64,000 nucleotides of DNA from Syntrophaceae bacterium (GTDB lineage: Bacteria > Desulfobacterota > Syntrophia > Syntrophales > Smithellaceae). Positions 28,508-37,379 of the stretch are shown piece by piece (the first letter of the stretch is position 1; every line of letters starts with the position of its first letter). The stretch lies in the NCBI GenBank assembly GCA_018056765.1, contig JAGPFA010000005.1, positions 1 to 64,000 of the forward strand, read 5' to 3'. Made by a program: the position numbers and the translations under genes. Under the pieces are notes generated by a model. The model searched no databases and was not told the DNA's origin. It saw only the letters and a program-made list of their open reading frames with translations.

Positions 28508-30736
28508 ATGGATAAAATGACCGGCACCGCCATCATTCCGGAATTGACAAAAAACGCTCTTACTGTTTTGGCCAGGCGTTACCTGAAGCGCGACAAAGAG
28601 GGGAGTGTTCTGGAAACTCCCCCGCAGATGTTTCGGCGTGTCGCCAAAACGATCGCCGAGGCGGAAAGAAAATTCGACTGCGAAGCTGACGTCGCCGGCC
28701 TTGCCGATGACTTCTACCAGATGATGGCGCGACTGGAGTTTCTGCCGAATTCCCCCACCTTGATGAATGCGGGGCGCGAGCTGGGACAATTGTCTGCCTG
28801 CTTTGTCCTGCCGGTGGGCGATTCCATGGACGAGATCTTCGACGCGGTTAAATTTACCGCACTGATTCATAAATCCGGTGGAGGAACAGGATTTTCCTTT
28901 TCCCGGCTCCGTCCGGCCAACGACGTTGTTTTAACCACCACCGGCATCTCCAGCGGTCCGATTTCCTTCATGCGCGTCTTCGATGTGGCGACGGAAACCA
29001 TCAAACAGGGAGGAACCAGAAGAGGCGCCAACATGGGCATTTTGCGTGTCGATCACCCGGACATCATGGACTTCATCATGTGCAAGGCCGATCACAAACA
29101 ACTCAATAATTTCAACATTTCCGTAGGGTTGACCGAGGCCTTCATGAAGGCGGTGGAAAAAGACGAAAACTACGATCTGGTCAACCCCCGTAACGGCCAG
29201 GTCACGGGCCAGCTCAACGCCCGCAAGGTTTTTAACCGCATCGTCACACAGGCCTGGGAAAACGGCGAGCCGGGCATAGTCTTTCTGGATCGCCTCAACC
29301 GCGACAACCCGACGCCGCATGTCGGCGCGATAGAATCCACCAACCCCTGCGGCGAGCAGCCCCTTCTGCCCTACGAATCCTGCAACCTCGGCTCCATCAA
29401 TCTGGCCAAAATGGTCTCCGGAGGCAAAATCCTGTGGGACAAGCTCAAGGAAACGGTTTTTCTGGCCGTTCACTTTCTGGACAATGTGGTGGAAGTCAAT
29501 AAATACCCTCTGCCGCAAATAGCCGAAATGACGATGGCCAACCGGAAAATAGGCCTCGGTGTGATGGGCTGGGCGGATATGCTCATAGCGCTGGGAATTC
29601 CCTATAATGCCGATGAAGCAGTGGAACTGGGCGAAAAAGTCATGAAATTTATCAGCGACCATGGACGTGAAGCATCGCAGGCGCTGGCCGCCGCACGCGG
29701 CGCCTTCCCGAATTTTGCCGCATCCGTCTATGGGAAAAAAGGCGATACGCCCCTGCGCAATGCGACGGTCACCACGATCGCGCCGACCGGCACGATCTCG
29801 ATCATTGCCAATGTTTCTTCCGGCGTAGAGCCTCTTTTTGCCGTTTCCTATATCCGCCAGGTCATGGACAACGACATCCTCGTGGAAGTGCATCCCTATT
29901 TTGAAAAACTGGCCAGAGAAAGAGGGTTTTATTCTCCGGAACTGATGCAGCGCATCGCCGAGCACGGCAGTGTGCAGGGCATCGAAGACATCCCCGATGA
30001 TATAAAAAAATTGTTCGTGACCGCCCATGACATCACCCCGGATGTCCATATCCGCATGCAGGCGGCTTTCCAGAAATACACAGACAACGCCGTTAGTAAA
30101 ACCGTCAACTTTCGTCAAAGTGCCACCATTCAGGACGTGGCGCGCGTTTATGAACTTGCCTACCAGCTTGACTGCAAGGGCGTGACCATCTACCGTGACG
30201 GCTCCCGCGACCAGCAGGTATTGAGTGTGGGGAAAAAACCGGAGGTAAACGGAGAAGGGCGCCCTGTGGAAAAAGCGACCAGCAAGAGGGAACGTCCCAA
30301 GATCCTTCAGGGCTGGACCTACCAGATGCAGACCGGCTGCGGCCCACTTTATGTAACCATCAATGAGGATGAAACAGGTTTGTTTGAACTCTTCACAACT
30401 ATGGGCAAGGCCGGCGGCTGTGCCGCCTCTCAAAACGAAGCCATCGGCCGCATGGTATCACTTGCCTGGCGCAGTGGACTGCAGGCACGGCAGGTGATCA
30501 AACAGCTCCAGGGGATTTCTTGTCATTCTCCCTCCGGGTTCGGTGAGAACAAAATCATGTCCTGCGCGGACGCAGTGGCCCGGGCGATCCAAACCCATGT
30601 GACAGCCAACGGCGGCAAAATCCAGCACGAAAAACGTGTCTTTCTCAAAGGTGCCTGCCCCGACTGCGGCGGCATTGTCGAGCATGAAGGAGGATGTGTG
30701 GTCTGCCGCGCCTGCGGCTTCAGCGAGTGTGCCTAG
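28508..30736 (+). CDS. nrdJ: B12-dependent ribonucleotide reductase, class II
   Basis: NrdJ reduces ribonucleoside diphosphates to deoxyribonucleotides with adenosylcobalamin as radical source, so it works with or without oxygen. The 742-residue protein has the early FLPNSPTLMNAG and SACFVLPVGDSMD blocks. The active-site segment contains NPCGEQ, with the radical Cys, and ESCNLGSIN. A later VTIYRDGSR motif and a zinc-ribbon tail (CPDCGG ... CRACGFSEC) follow. An AAAGGAG ribosome-binding site precedes the ATG. The promoter carries NrdR boxes. It is monocistronic, ending in a terminator that reaches into the convergent CoA-transferase gene. Confidence 0.97.
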   Translation: MDKMTGTAIIPELTKNALTVLARRYLKRDKEGSVLETPPQMFRRVAKTIAEAERKFDCEADVAGLADDFYQMMARLEFLPNSPTLMNAGRELGQLSACFVLPVGDSMDEIFDAVKFTALIHKSGGGTGFSFSRLRPANDVVLTTTGISSGPISFMRVFDVATETIKQGGTRRGANMGILRVDHPDIMDFIMCKADHKQLNNFNISVGLTEAFMKAVEKDENYDLVNPRNGQVTGQLNARKVFNRIVTQAWENGEPGIVFLDRLNRDNPTPHVGAIESTNPCGEQPLLPYESCNLGSINLAKMVSGGKILWDKLKETVFLAVHFLDNVVEVNKYPLPQIAEMTMANRKIGLGVMGWADMLIALGIPYNADEAVELGEKVMKFISDHGREASQALAAARGAFPNFAASVYGKKGDTPLRNATVTTIAPTGTISIIANVSSGVEPLFAVSYIRQVMDNDILVEVHPYFEKLARERGFYSPELMQRIAEHGSVQGIEDIPDDIKKLFVTAHDITPDVHIRMQAAFQKYTDNAVSKTVNFRQSATIQDVARVYELAYQLDCKGVTIYRDGSRDQQVLSVGKKPEVNGEGRPVEKATSKRERPKILQGWTYQMQTGCGPLYVTINEDETGLFELFTTMGKAGGCAASQNEAIGRMVSLAWRSGLQARQVIKQLQGISCHSPSGFGENKIMSCADAVARAIQTHVTANGGKIQHEKRVFLKGACPDCGGIVEHEGGCVVCRACGFSECA

Positions 30737-30740
30737 ACCT

Positions 30741-30780
30741 GTTGCCCTGGTTAGCCAGCAGGTCGGCCGGGCAACTTTTT
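30741..30780 (+). terminator. terminator of nrdJ
   Basis: GTTGCCC (30741-30747) pairs with GGGCAAC (30769-30775), with a nested CTGG-TTAG-CCAG hairpin inside and TTTTT (30776-30780) after it. It begins 4 bases beyond the nrdJ stop and overlaps the last codons of the convergent CoA-transferase gene. Confidence 0.8.
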
Positions 30781-32082
30781 CATAAAATGGAAATGAGGCC
30801 CGAAGCGCTCAAACGCCGCCCGGTCCAGCGCCTCGCGGTGCTCCGGATGTGCGATGCTCGTAAGCAGCTTCGCCCTTTCCTGCAGCGAGCGCCCGTAGAG
30901 ATTTACGGCGCCGTATTCCGTCACCACCCAGTGCGCGTGGGCGCGCGTCGTCACCACACCTGCACCGGGCAGCAATATGGGTGCTATCTTGCTGATTCCT
31001 TCGGAAGTCACAGAAGGCATGGCCAGAATCGCCTTCCCCCCCGGCGAACGTGACGCGCCGTAAAAAAAATCGACCTGTCCCCCCACTCCGGAGTATGGGC
31101 TGGTGCCGATGGAATCGGCACAGATCTGCCCGGTCAGATCCACCTGCAAGGCGGAATTGATCGCCGTCGCTTTCGGATTGCGGGAAATGAGGAAGGGATC
31201 GTTGGTGTAGCCCACATCCTTCATCAGCACCAGCCGGTTTTCGTGCGTATAGTCATACAGCCGCCGGGAACCAAGTAGAAAAGTCGCAACCATTTTGTGC
31301 GGGTCGATAGCTTTTTTCGCGCCGTTGATCACTCCTTTTTTCACCAGGCCGATTACCCCGTCGGCAAACATCTCCGTATGAATCCCCAAATCCTTATGAG
31401 TGCCCAGTTGGCTGAGTACCGCGTTGGGGATTGCACCGATCCCCAGCTGGAGCGTCGCCCCGTCTTCAATGAGAGCGGCGCAGTTTTTTCCGATTGCCGT
31501 CTCCACTGCATCCGGCTCGGCAAAATGAAGTGTTTCCAGCGGTGTGTCGTCTTCGACAAAAACATCAATCCGGTCAGTGGAAATGAGCGCATCGCCGAAG
31601 GTGCGCGGCACATGAGGATTGACCACCGCAATGACCGTACGGGCCACCTCTATGGCGGCCAGTGTCGCATCAACGGATGTGCCCAGAGAGACCATCCCTT
31701 TGTCGTCCGGCGGACATACCTGGATCATCGCCACGTCGCAGGGCAGATAGCCCTGACGGTAGAGCTTCTGCGTCTCTCCCAGAAAAACGGGAATGTAATC
31801 GGCAAATCCCTGCCGGGTTTCCGTGCGCACATTCGGGCCGACAAAAAAAGAGTCCAGCTGGAAAATTCCTTCAAACTCCGGCGCGGCATAGGGCGCGGGC
31901 CCTTCCGTATGAAGATGATGAATATGCACCCCGGATAGACCACCGGCACGGCCGCGGTGACACAAGGCCTGCACCAGACATTGAGGTGCGGTGGCCACGC
32001 TGCTCAGATGGACATGATCCCCGCTCCGAACGGTTTTTACCGCCTCATCGGGGGTGACTGTTCTGATGGGCATTCTAGTCAT
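30751..32082 (-). CDS. acetyl-CoA hydrolase/4-hydroxybutyrate CoA-transferase family
   Basis: The 443-residue protein belongs to the Cat1/AbfT/Ach1 family, which swaps CoA between an acyl-CoA and acetate or a related acid through a glutamyl-CoA intermediate. The probable catalytic residue is Glu237 in HTEMFADG. The oxyanion segment GGQVDF and the C-terminal TEYGAVNLYG are present. It lies downstream of a thiolase on the same strand, 149 bases away, suggesting acetoacetyl-CoA, butyrate or hydroxybutyrate metabolism in an anaerobe. The true acid partner cannot be told. Confidence 0.88.
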   Translation of the reverse strand: MTRMPIRTVTPDEAVKTVRSGDHVHLSSVATAPQCLVQALCHRGRAGGLSGVHIHHLHTEGPAPYAAPEFEGIFQLDSFFVGPNVRTETRQGFADYIPVFLGETQKLYRQGYLPCDVAMIQVCPPDDKGMVSLGTSVDATLAAIEVARTVIAVVNPHVPRTFGDALISTDRIDVFVEDDTPLETLHFAEPDAVETAIGKNCAALIEDGATLQLGIGAIPNAVLSQLGTHKDLGIHTEMFADGVIGLVKKGVINGAKKAIDPHKMVATFLLGSRRLYDYTHENRLVLMKDVGYTNDPFLISRNPKATAINSALQVDLTGQICADSIGTSPYSGVGGQVDFFYGASRSPGGKAILAMPSVTSEGISKIAPILLPGAGVVTTRAHAHWVVTEYGAVNLYGRSLQERAKLLTSIAHPEHREALDRAAFERFGPHFHFMKKLPGRPAG

Positions 32083-32195
32083 GTGAAATATATTGCATGG
32101 CAGCTTCAGGCACCACCCGCTGAGTCGTCAGCGCGATACCGCATTTCTCATCGGATCTGCCGCCCCGTCCTGCGCTTATCGACGGCGATTCGTTG

Positions 32196-32231
32196 CGCGG
32201 GGTGGCGCGTTGCGCCGCCCCGCGTCTTTTT
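32196..32231. terminator. strong GC hairpin after the thiolase gene
   Basis: Arms at 32196-32208 and 32212-32224 (13 pairs, one G-T) enclose the loop GTT. The T-run (32225-32231) is on the plus strand, adjacent to the thiolase stop. The structure is thus a plus-strand terminator although no plus-strand gene precedes it; on the minus strand it is a stable hairpin between thiolase and CoA-transferase. Confidence 0.55.
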
Positions 32232-33521
<1,290 letters not shown>

Positions 33522-33549
33522 AATTCTGCTACCTCCTTGGTCTCGGTAT

Positions 33550-33578
33550 ATTGTATTTTCATGCCAGATTCGCGGCAA
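33550..33578 (-). promoter_or_regulatory. promoter of the thiolase gene
   Basis: On the minus strand TTGCCG (33578-33573) and TACAAT (33555-33550) are 17 bases apart; the -10 matches 5 of 6 positions. The transcript would start about 20 bases before the ATG at 33521. Confidence 0.55.
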
Positions 33579-33894
33579 TACATTCAAGCCTGGCTGAAAA
33601 TGGAAAGACCGCAAAATTTGCCGAGCGAGTATTCCATAACCGTGGCGAATAGGCAAGAATTATCCTTTTGGCTGGTTTTATTGGCATAAGTGGTCATTAG
33701 AATATACACAAAGCCCGTGCCGGAACCGGGAAGAGATGAATTAGACAACCGCACTGCAAACACAAATACGGTGAAGCAGATTAAACCGGGAGCACGGGAA
33801 CCAGTCAACAAACGCGCCCGCAACCGCCAGATCGTCGCAATTTACTGCACCCGCCCCTCAGTCGTCGTTTAAAAGGTATAAAGTTCTTTTTTGC

Positions 33895-33919
33895 AAAAAA
33901 ATCCGCCGGCGTGCCGGAT
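33895..33919 (-). terminator. terminator of the YchF-like gene
   Basis: On the minus strand a GC-rich hairpin (ATCCG paired with CGGAT, 33919-33901, with an alternative CCGG/CCGG inner pairing) is followed by seven T residues. It lies about 17 bases beyond the stop at 33936. Confidence 0.6.
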
Positions 33920-33935
33920 GGTCGGTTTTAAATTG

Positions 33936-34967
33936 TCAAACATTAAAGCGAAAATTGATGATGTCTCCGTCCATGACCAGATATTCCTTACCTTCCAGGC
34001 GCAGACGTCCGGAGGCTTTGACCCCAGCGGCGGAACCGCCGCAGGCGATGAATTCATCATAATGCATCACCTCCGCCTTGATAAAGCCTCGTTCAAAATC
34101 GTTATGAATCGTGCCCGCTGCTTTGGGGGCTTTGGTTCCCTCAGGGATTACCCAGGCCTTGACTTCATCATCGCCTACGGTAAAAAAACAAATACGCCCC
34201 AGAAGCGAAAAGGCAGCACGGATAATCCGCCCGAATGCCGGCTCGGCAATACCCATTGCGGTTAGAAATTCCTTTTGTTCCCCGGGTGCCAGTCCGGCCA
34301 GCTCCGCCTCGATCTTGCAGCAGATGCCCAGTACCGGCTCTGCAAGCTGCGCACCGGCGGCGAACTCATCGGCAAATGAAAGGTTGTCTTCAGCAACGTT
34401 GATCACCACCAGTTCCGGTTTAATGGTCCAGAAAGAAAAACTTCTCAGCGTGAAGACGTCCTGCGGCGTCAGGCCGGCCGCACGCAATGGCCTGCCCTCC
34501 TCAAGGCATTCCTTCAGACGGGGAAGGAGATCATTTTGCGCTGTTTCCTGGGGTGATATTGATTTTTTCGGTGTTTTAGCGAGGCGTTCGAGCTTTTTTT
34601 CTATGATGATAAGATCAGACAAAATCAGTTCGTCTTCAAGTTTGCGGTAGCCGTCCAATACAAGTGAAAGATCCGGCAGGGAAAATCCGTCCACAACGTG
34701 TAAAAGGCCGTCGGTACCGCTCATGCTCTGGCGGATGGCGTCCCAGGGACGCTCTCCCACGGCATGTACATCAATAAACGGAACTTTTGCCGGGGACACT
34801 TTGGCCGGCTTGTAAATTTCTACAAGCCTGTCGAAACGCTCGTCAGGCACGGACGCCTGCCCGTGTAAAACAGTTTCCTGGCGGCCGGGGTCCGCCTTAA
34901 CACCGGTCATGATTTCAAACAGGGTGCTCTTCCCGCTTTGGGGGAGCCCCAAAATACCTATTTCCAT
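33936..34967 (-). CDS. YchF-like GTPase/ATPase, divergent
   Basis: The 343-residue protein resembles the YchF/OLA1 branch of Obg-related P-loop proteins. It has a G domain with G1 GLPQSGKST (7-15) and a C-terminal DUF933/TGS-like domain ending in GKEYLVMDGDIINFRF. Where classical GTPases have NKxD it shows INVAEDN, the relaxed motif that lets YchF prefer ATP. It is shorter than canonical YchF (about 363) and lacks the usual NVDE-type surroundings, so it may be a paralogue. Function is probably ribosome-associated regulation, by family analogy only. Confidence 0.78.
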   Translation of the reverse strand: MEIGILGLPQSGKSTLFEIMTGVKADPGRQETVLHGQASVPDERFDRLVEIYKPAKVSPAKVPFIDVHAVGERPWDAIRQSMSGTDGLLHVVDGFSLPDLSLVLDGYRKLEDELILSDLIIIEKKLERLAKTPKKSISPQETAQNDLLPRLKECLEEGRPLRAAGLTPQDVFTLRSFSFWTIKPELVVINVAEDNLSFADEFAAGAQLAEPVLGICCKIEAELAGLAPGEQKEFLTAMGIAEPAFGRIIRAAFSLLGRICFFTVGDDEVKAWVIPEGTKAPKAAGTIHNDFERGFIKAEVMHYDEFIACGGSAAGVKASGRLRLEGKEYLVMDGDIINFRFNV

Positions 34968-34992
34968 ATTTTACTGCCTTATCTGCGAGAGG

Positions 34993-35046
34993 CTGATGAT
35001 GCAGCTAAACGCCACCTGAAAGTGGGAGCCCGCATACAAGCCTTTT
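34993..35046 (+). repeat. partial copy of the dispersed 127-bp element
   Basis: CTGATGATGCAG (34993-35004) and CGCATACAAGCCTTTT (35031-35046) repeat the right part of the complete element at 35110-35238, but with about 18 extra bases between them. The left half is not recognisable. It appears to be a decayed or rearranged copy beside the intact one. Confidence 0.55.
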
Positions 35047-35109
35047 CGTGTAACTTTAGAATAGCTTTCGCAGCCGAAGGAGAACGCGGCCGCCTTCGGC
35101 CCGTAAATC

Positions 35110-35238
35110 AAATAACGTCGCAAAAGGCCTGGAGGCCAGGCGCACAAGTCAGCAGGAGTGAGGCGTATCTCTGTTCATACGCCGCAACGACTGATGATGC
35201 AGCGCAACGCCGCATACAAGCCTTTGGCGACGTTATTT
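35110..35238 (+). repeat. dispersed inverted-terminal-repeat element, copy A
   Basis: The left end AAATAACGTCGC (from 35110) is the reverse complement of the right end (to 35238). Inside are GGCGCACAAGT, a hairpin GGCGTAT/ATACGCC (35162-35168 and 35178-35184 approximately), CGCAACGAC and AGCGCAACGCCGCATA. Copy B at 50161-50286 shares these blocks, order, orientation and length. The right end overlaps the TAA stop of dapL by two bases. No coding capacity is present. Confidence 0.75.
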
Positions 35239-36403
35239 ACCGAAATTCTTTTTCGATACGCTGCATCGCCTCTTCCAGCCTCTCGTCCGGAACGGTAAGA
35301 GAAATACGGACGAAGCCTTCACCATACTGGCCGTAAGCCGTGCCTGCGGCGACCACTACGGCGGTTTTATCAAACAGGCGGTTGGTGAACTCAAGTGAGG
35401 TCATTGACGAAGGCACCGGCACCCACAGATAAAACGTGCCGCGCGGAGGATCAAAGCTGATGCCGATCTTCCGGAGGGTCTCCAGGACAAGCTTACGCCT
35501 TTTGCCGTAAATGGAAAGCATCTCGTCAATAAATCCCGCCTCATGGCGCAGTGCCTGTATTCCTGCAAGCTGCACCGCATTGAAAATGCCGGAATCTGTG
35601 TTTTCCTTCACCTTGCTGATGCCGGCGATCAGCTCGGGATTGCCCGAGGCCATGCCGATCCGCCAGCCGCACATATTGAAGGGTTTGGAAAGGGAGTTGA
35701 GCTCGATACCCACATCTTTGGCGCCCGGAGCCTGCAGGAAACTGATCCGCTCCTGCCCGCCGAAAACGACCTCTGCATACGGGTTATCGTAGCAGACGGC
35801 AATATCATAGTCGCGCGCAAAGGCGACCAGTTTGTTCAGGAACTCCGCCGTAGCACACGCGCCGGTCGGATTGTTCGGATAATTCAAAAACATGGCGCTG
35901 GCTTTTTTGGCCACGTCCGTGGGGATGTCCTCAAGCACCGGAAGATAATTGTTGGCCGGCAGAATGGGCACGTTATAGGGGATGCCTTCACCCATCAAAA
36001 TACTGGATCGGTATGCAGGGTAGCCGGGATCGGTCATCAGCACGATATCCCCGGGATTTACCCGCGCCAGCACAAAGTGATGGCAGCCCTCTTTGGAACC
36101 GATTAGGCCGATTATTTCGTTTTCGGGATTCAATTGGACGCCGTATCTTTGGGCATACCATGCCGCAACTTCCCTGCGGAACGCGAGCATGCCTTTTTCT
36201 TCGTCCGTGGGATAGCGATGGTTTTGCGGGTCGCGGGCTCCGTTACATAGCTCGTCAATGATGGAGGGAGGGGTTGCTTCCACCGGATCACCGATGGCCA
36301 GCGATATTACGTCTATTCCCTCTGCTTTGGCCTGGTTGATTTTTTTACGCAGCTCCATGAACAGGTATGGCGGTATCTTTTTCAGTCGGTCAGCAGTCTG
36401 CAA
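35237..36403 (-). CDS. dapL: LL-diaminopimelate aminotransferase
   Basis: DapL converts tetrahydrodipicolinate directly to LL-diaminopimelate, bypassing the succinylase route. The 388-residue protein is a fold-type I PLP aminotransferase. The PLP lysine lies in SLSKPFNMCGWR. Also present are SKEG near residue 103, NYPNNPTGA, and the C-terminal YGEGFVRISLT block with the carboxylate-binding Arg. The start is TTG with GGAG just upstream. dapF lies 23 bases upstream, so the two genes supply meso-diaminopimelate for lysine and peptidoglycan. The stop codon coincides with the end of a dispersed repeat. Confidence 0.94.
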   Translation of the reverse strand: MQTADRLKKIPPYLFMELRKKINQAKAEGIDVISLAIGDPVEATPPSIIDELCNGARDPQNHRYPTDEEKGMLAFRREVAAWYAQRYGVQLNPENEIIGLIGSKEGCHHFVLARVNPGDIVLMTDPGYPAYRSSILMGEGIPYNVPILPANNYLPVLEDIPTDVAKKASAMFLNYPNNPTGACATAEFLNKLVAFARDYDIAVCYDNPYAEVVFGGQERISFLQAPGAKDVGIELNSLSKPFNMCGWRIGMASGNPELIAGISKVKENTDSGIFNAVQLAGIQALRHEAGFIDEMLSIYGKRRKLVLETLRKIGISFDPPRGTFYLWVPVPSSMTSLEFTNRLFDKTAVVVAAGTAYGQYGEGFVRISLTVPDERLEEAMQRIEKEFR

Positions 36404-36426
36404 TCTCCATTTTCCTCCCCGGCAGG

Positions 36427-37266
36427 TTATTTATATGCCTCTTCAAAAAGCAGTCCTTGATAAACCATTTTCGTGTTCCCCTCAAGGTAAATCTCTTCAA
36501 AGCCGTCCGACGACCTGCTGAAGTAAACACGCAGCGTTTCGCCGCTTCGAACAGCAACATCCACCGGCGAATCAACCAGGTCATGCCCGGCGGCGGCCAG
36601 CACGGCTGCCACTACTCCTGTGCCGCAGGCCAGCGTCTCGTCCTCCACGCCTCGCTCGTAAGTCCTCACCGTCATGCGCCGGCGGTCAGAGACGCAGGCA
36701 AAATCAGCGTTCGTCCCGCGGGGCGCAAATGAGTCGTGAAAGCGGATCCGGCGCCCCTGTTCGAAAACGGCGCAGGTTTCCGGGTCGTCCACGAAGCAGA
36801 CGGCGTGAGGAACACCGGTATCGATACAGTCCAAAACAATCTCCCTCCCATCGAGGATGATTTTACGCGCTGTTTCCAGCGGCGAGGGATCTGTGAGCCT
36901 GACCTTGACATGATCGTCGATGACTTCGGCGGTGACAAGGCCTGCCAGCGTTTCAAAGGTCATTTTCCGCCCGGCAATACCGTTGAGATACGCGAAGCGC
37001 GCCACACACCGGGCGCCGTTGCCGCACATTTCCGCAACACTTCCGTCTGAATTGAAAAACCGCCATTTGAAGTCCGCCATCCCGGAATTCTCTATCAGAA
37101 ATAACCCGTCGGCTCCGACCGATATTTTCCTCAGGCAAACACGTCTGACAAATTCCGGCAGATCGACAATTTGCAAATCCAGAGTGCGGTTGTCGATAAT
37201 GATGAAATCATTGCCGCTGCCGCTCATTTTCCAGAAATTGATCAGTCGCAATTCTTCCACGCTCAT
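36427..37266 (-). CDS. dapF: diaminopimelate epimerase
   Basis: DapF inverts LL- to meso-diaminopimelate without cofactor, using two cysteines. Both are visible: CGNGARC in the N-terminal half and ACGTGVVA in the C-terminal half. The 279-residue length is standard, and the two halves are pseudo-symmetric. An AGAGGTG ribosome-binding site precedes the ATG. It lies immediately upstream of dapL and 113 bases after gspE. Confidence 0.97.
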   Translation of the reverse strand: MSVEELRLINFWKMSGSGNDFIIIDNRTLDLQIVDLPEFVRRVCLRKISVGADGLFLIENSGMADFKWRFFNSDGSVAEMCGNGARCVARFAYLNGIAGRKMTFETLAGLVTAEVIDDHVKVRLTDPSPLETARKIILDGREIVLDCIDTGVPHAVCFVDDPETCAVFEQGRRIRFHDSFAPRGTNADFACVSDRRRMTVRTYERGVEDETLACGTGVVAAVLAAAGHDLVDSPVDVAVRSGETLRVYFSRSSDGFEEIYLEGNTKMVYQGLLFEEAYK

Positions 37267-37379
37267 CGTTACACCTCTTTGCCGGCCACGGCACAGGCCG
37301 CGACCGGTTATTGTCCGGAATCTGACAAAGAAATCACAGCCGGGGCATGTTTGTGGACAGGCGGTTGGAATACTTCCGT

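Larger units (their letters stand above)
33522..33935. other. 414-base gap between the YchF-like and thiolase genes
   Basis: The gap holds the thiolase promoter and the terminator of the YchF-like gene. I see no convincing gene in the middle. A 79-codon minus frame (33584-33823) contains a short GFVYIL-like stretch but no continuing family motif, and a 60-codon plus frame overlaps it. Confidence 0.4.

Noticed and set aside
28931..30433. 500-codon open frame antisense to nrdJ
   Set aside because: The sense frame is an unmistakable ribonucleotide reductase; the antisense frame is a by-product of its codon use and has no domain-like pattern.
33584..33823. Possible GIY-YIG nuclease fragment on the minus strand
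   Set aside because: Only a short GFVYIL-like stretch resembles the family start; no GIY or YIG motif or catalytic Arg/Glu follows.
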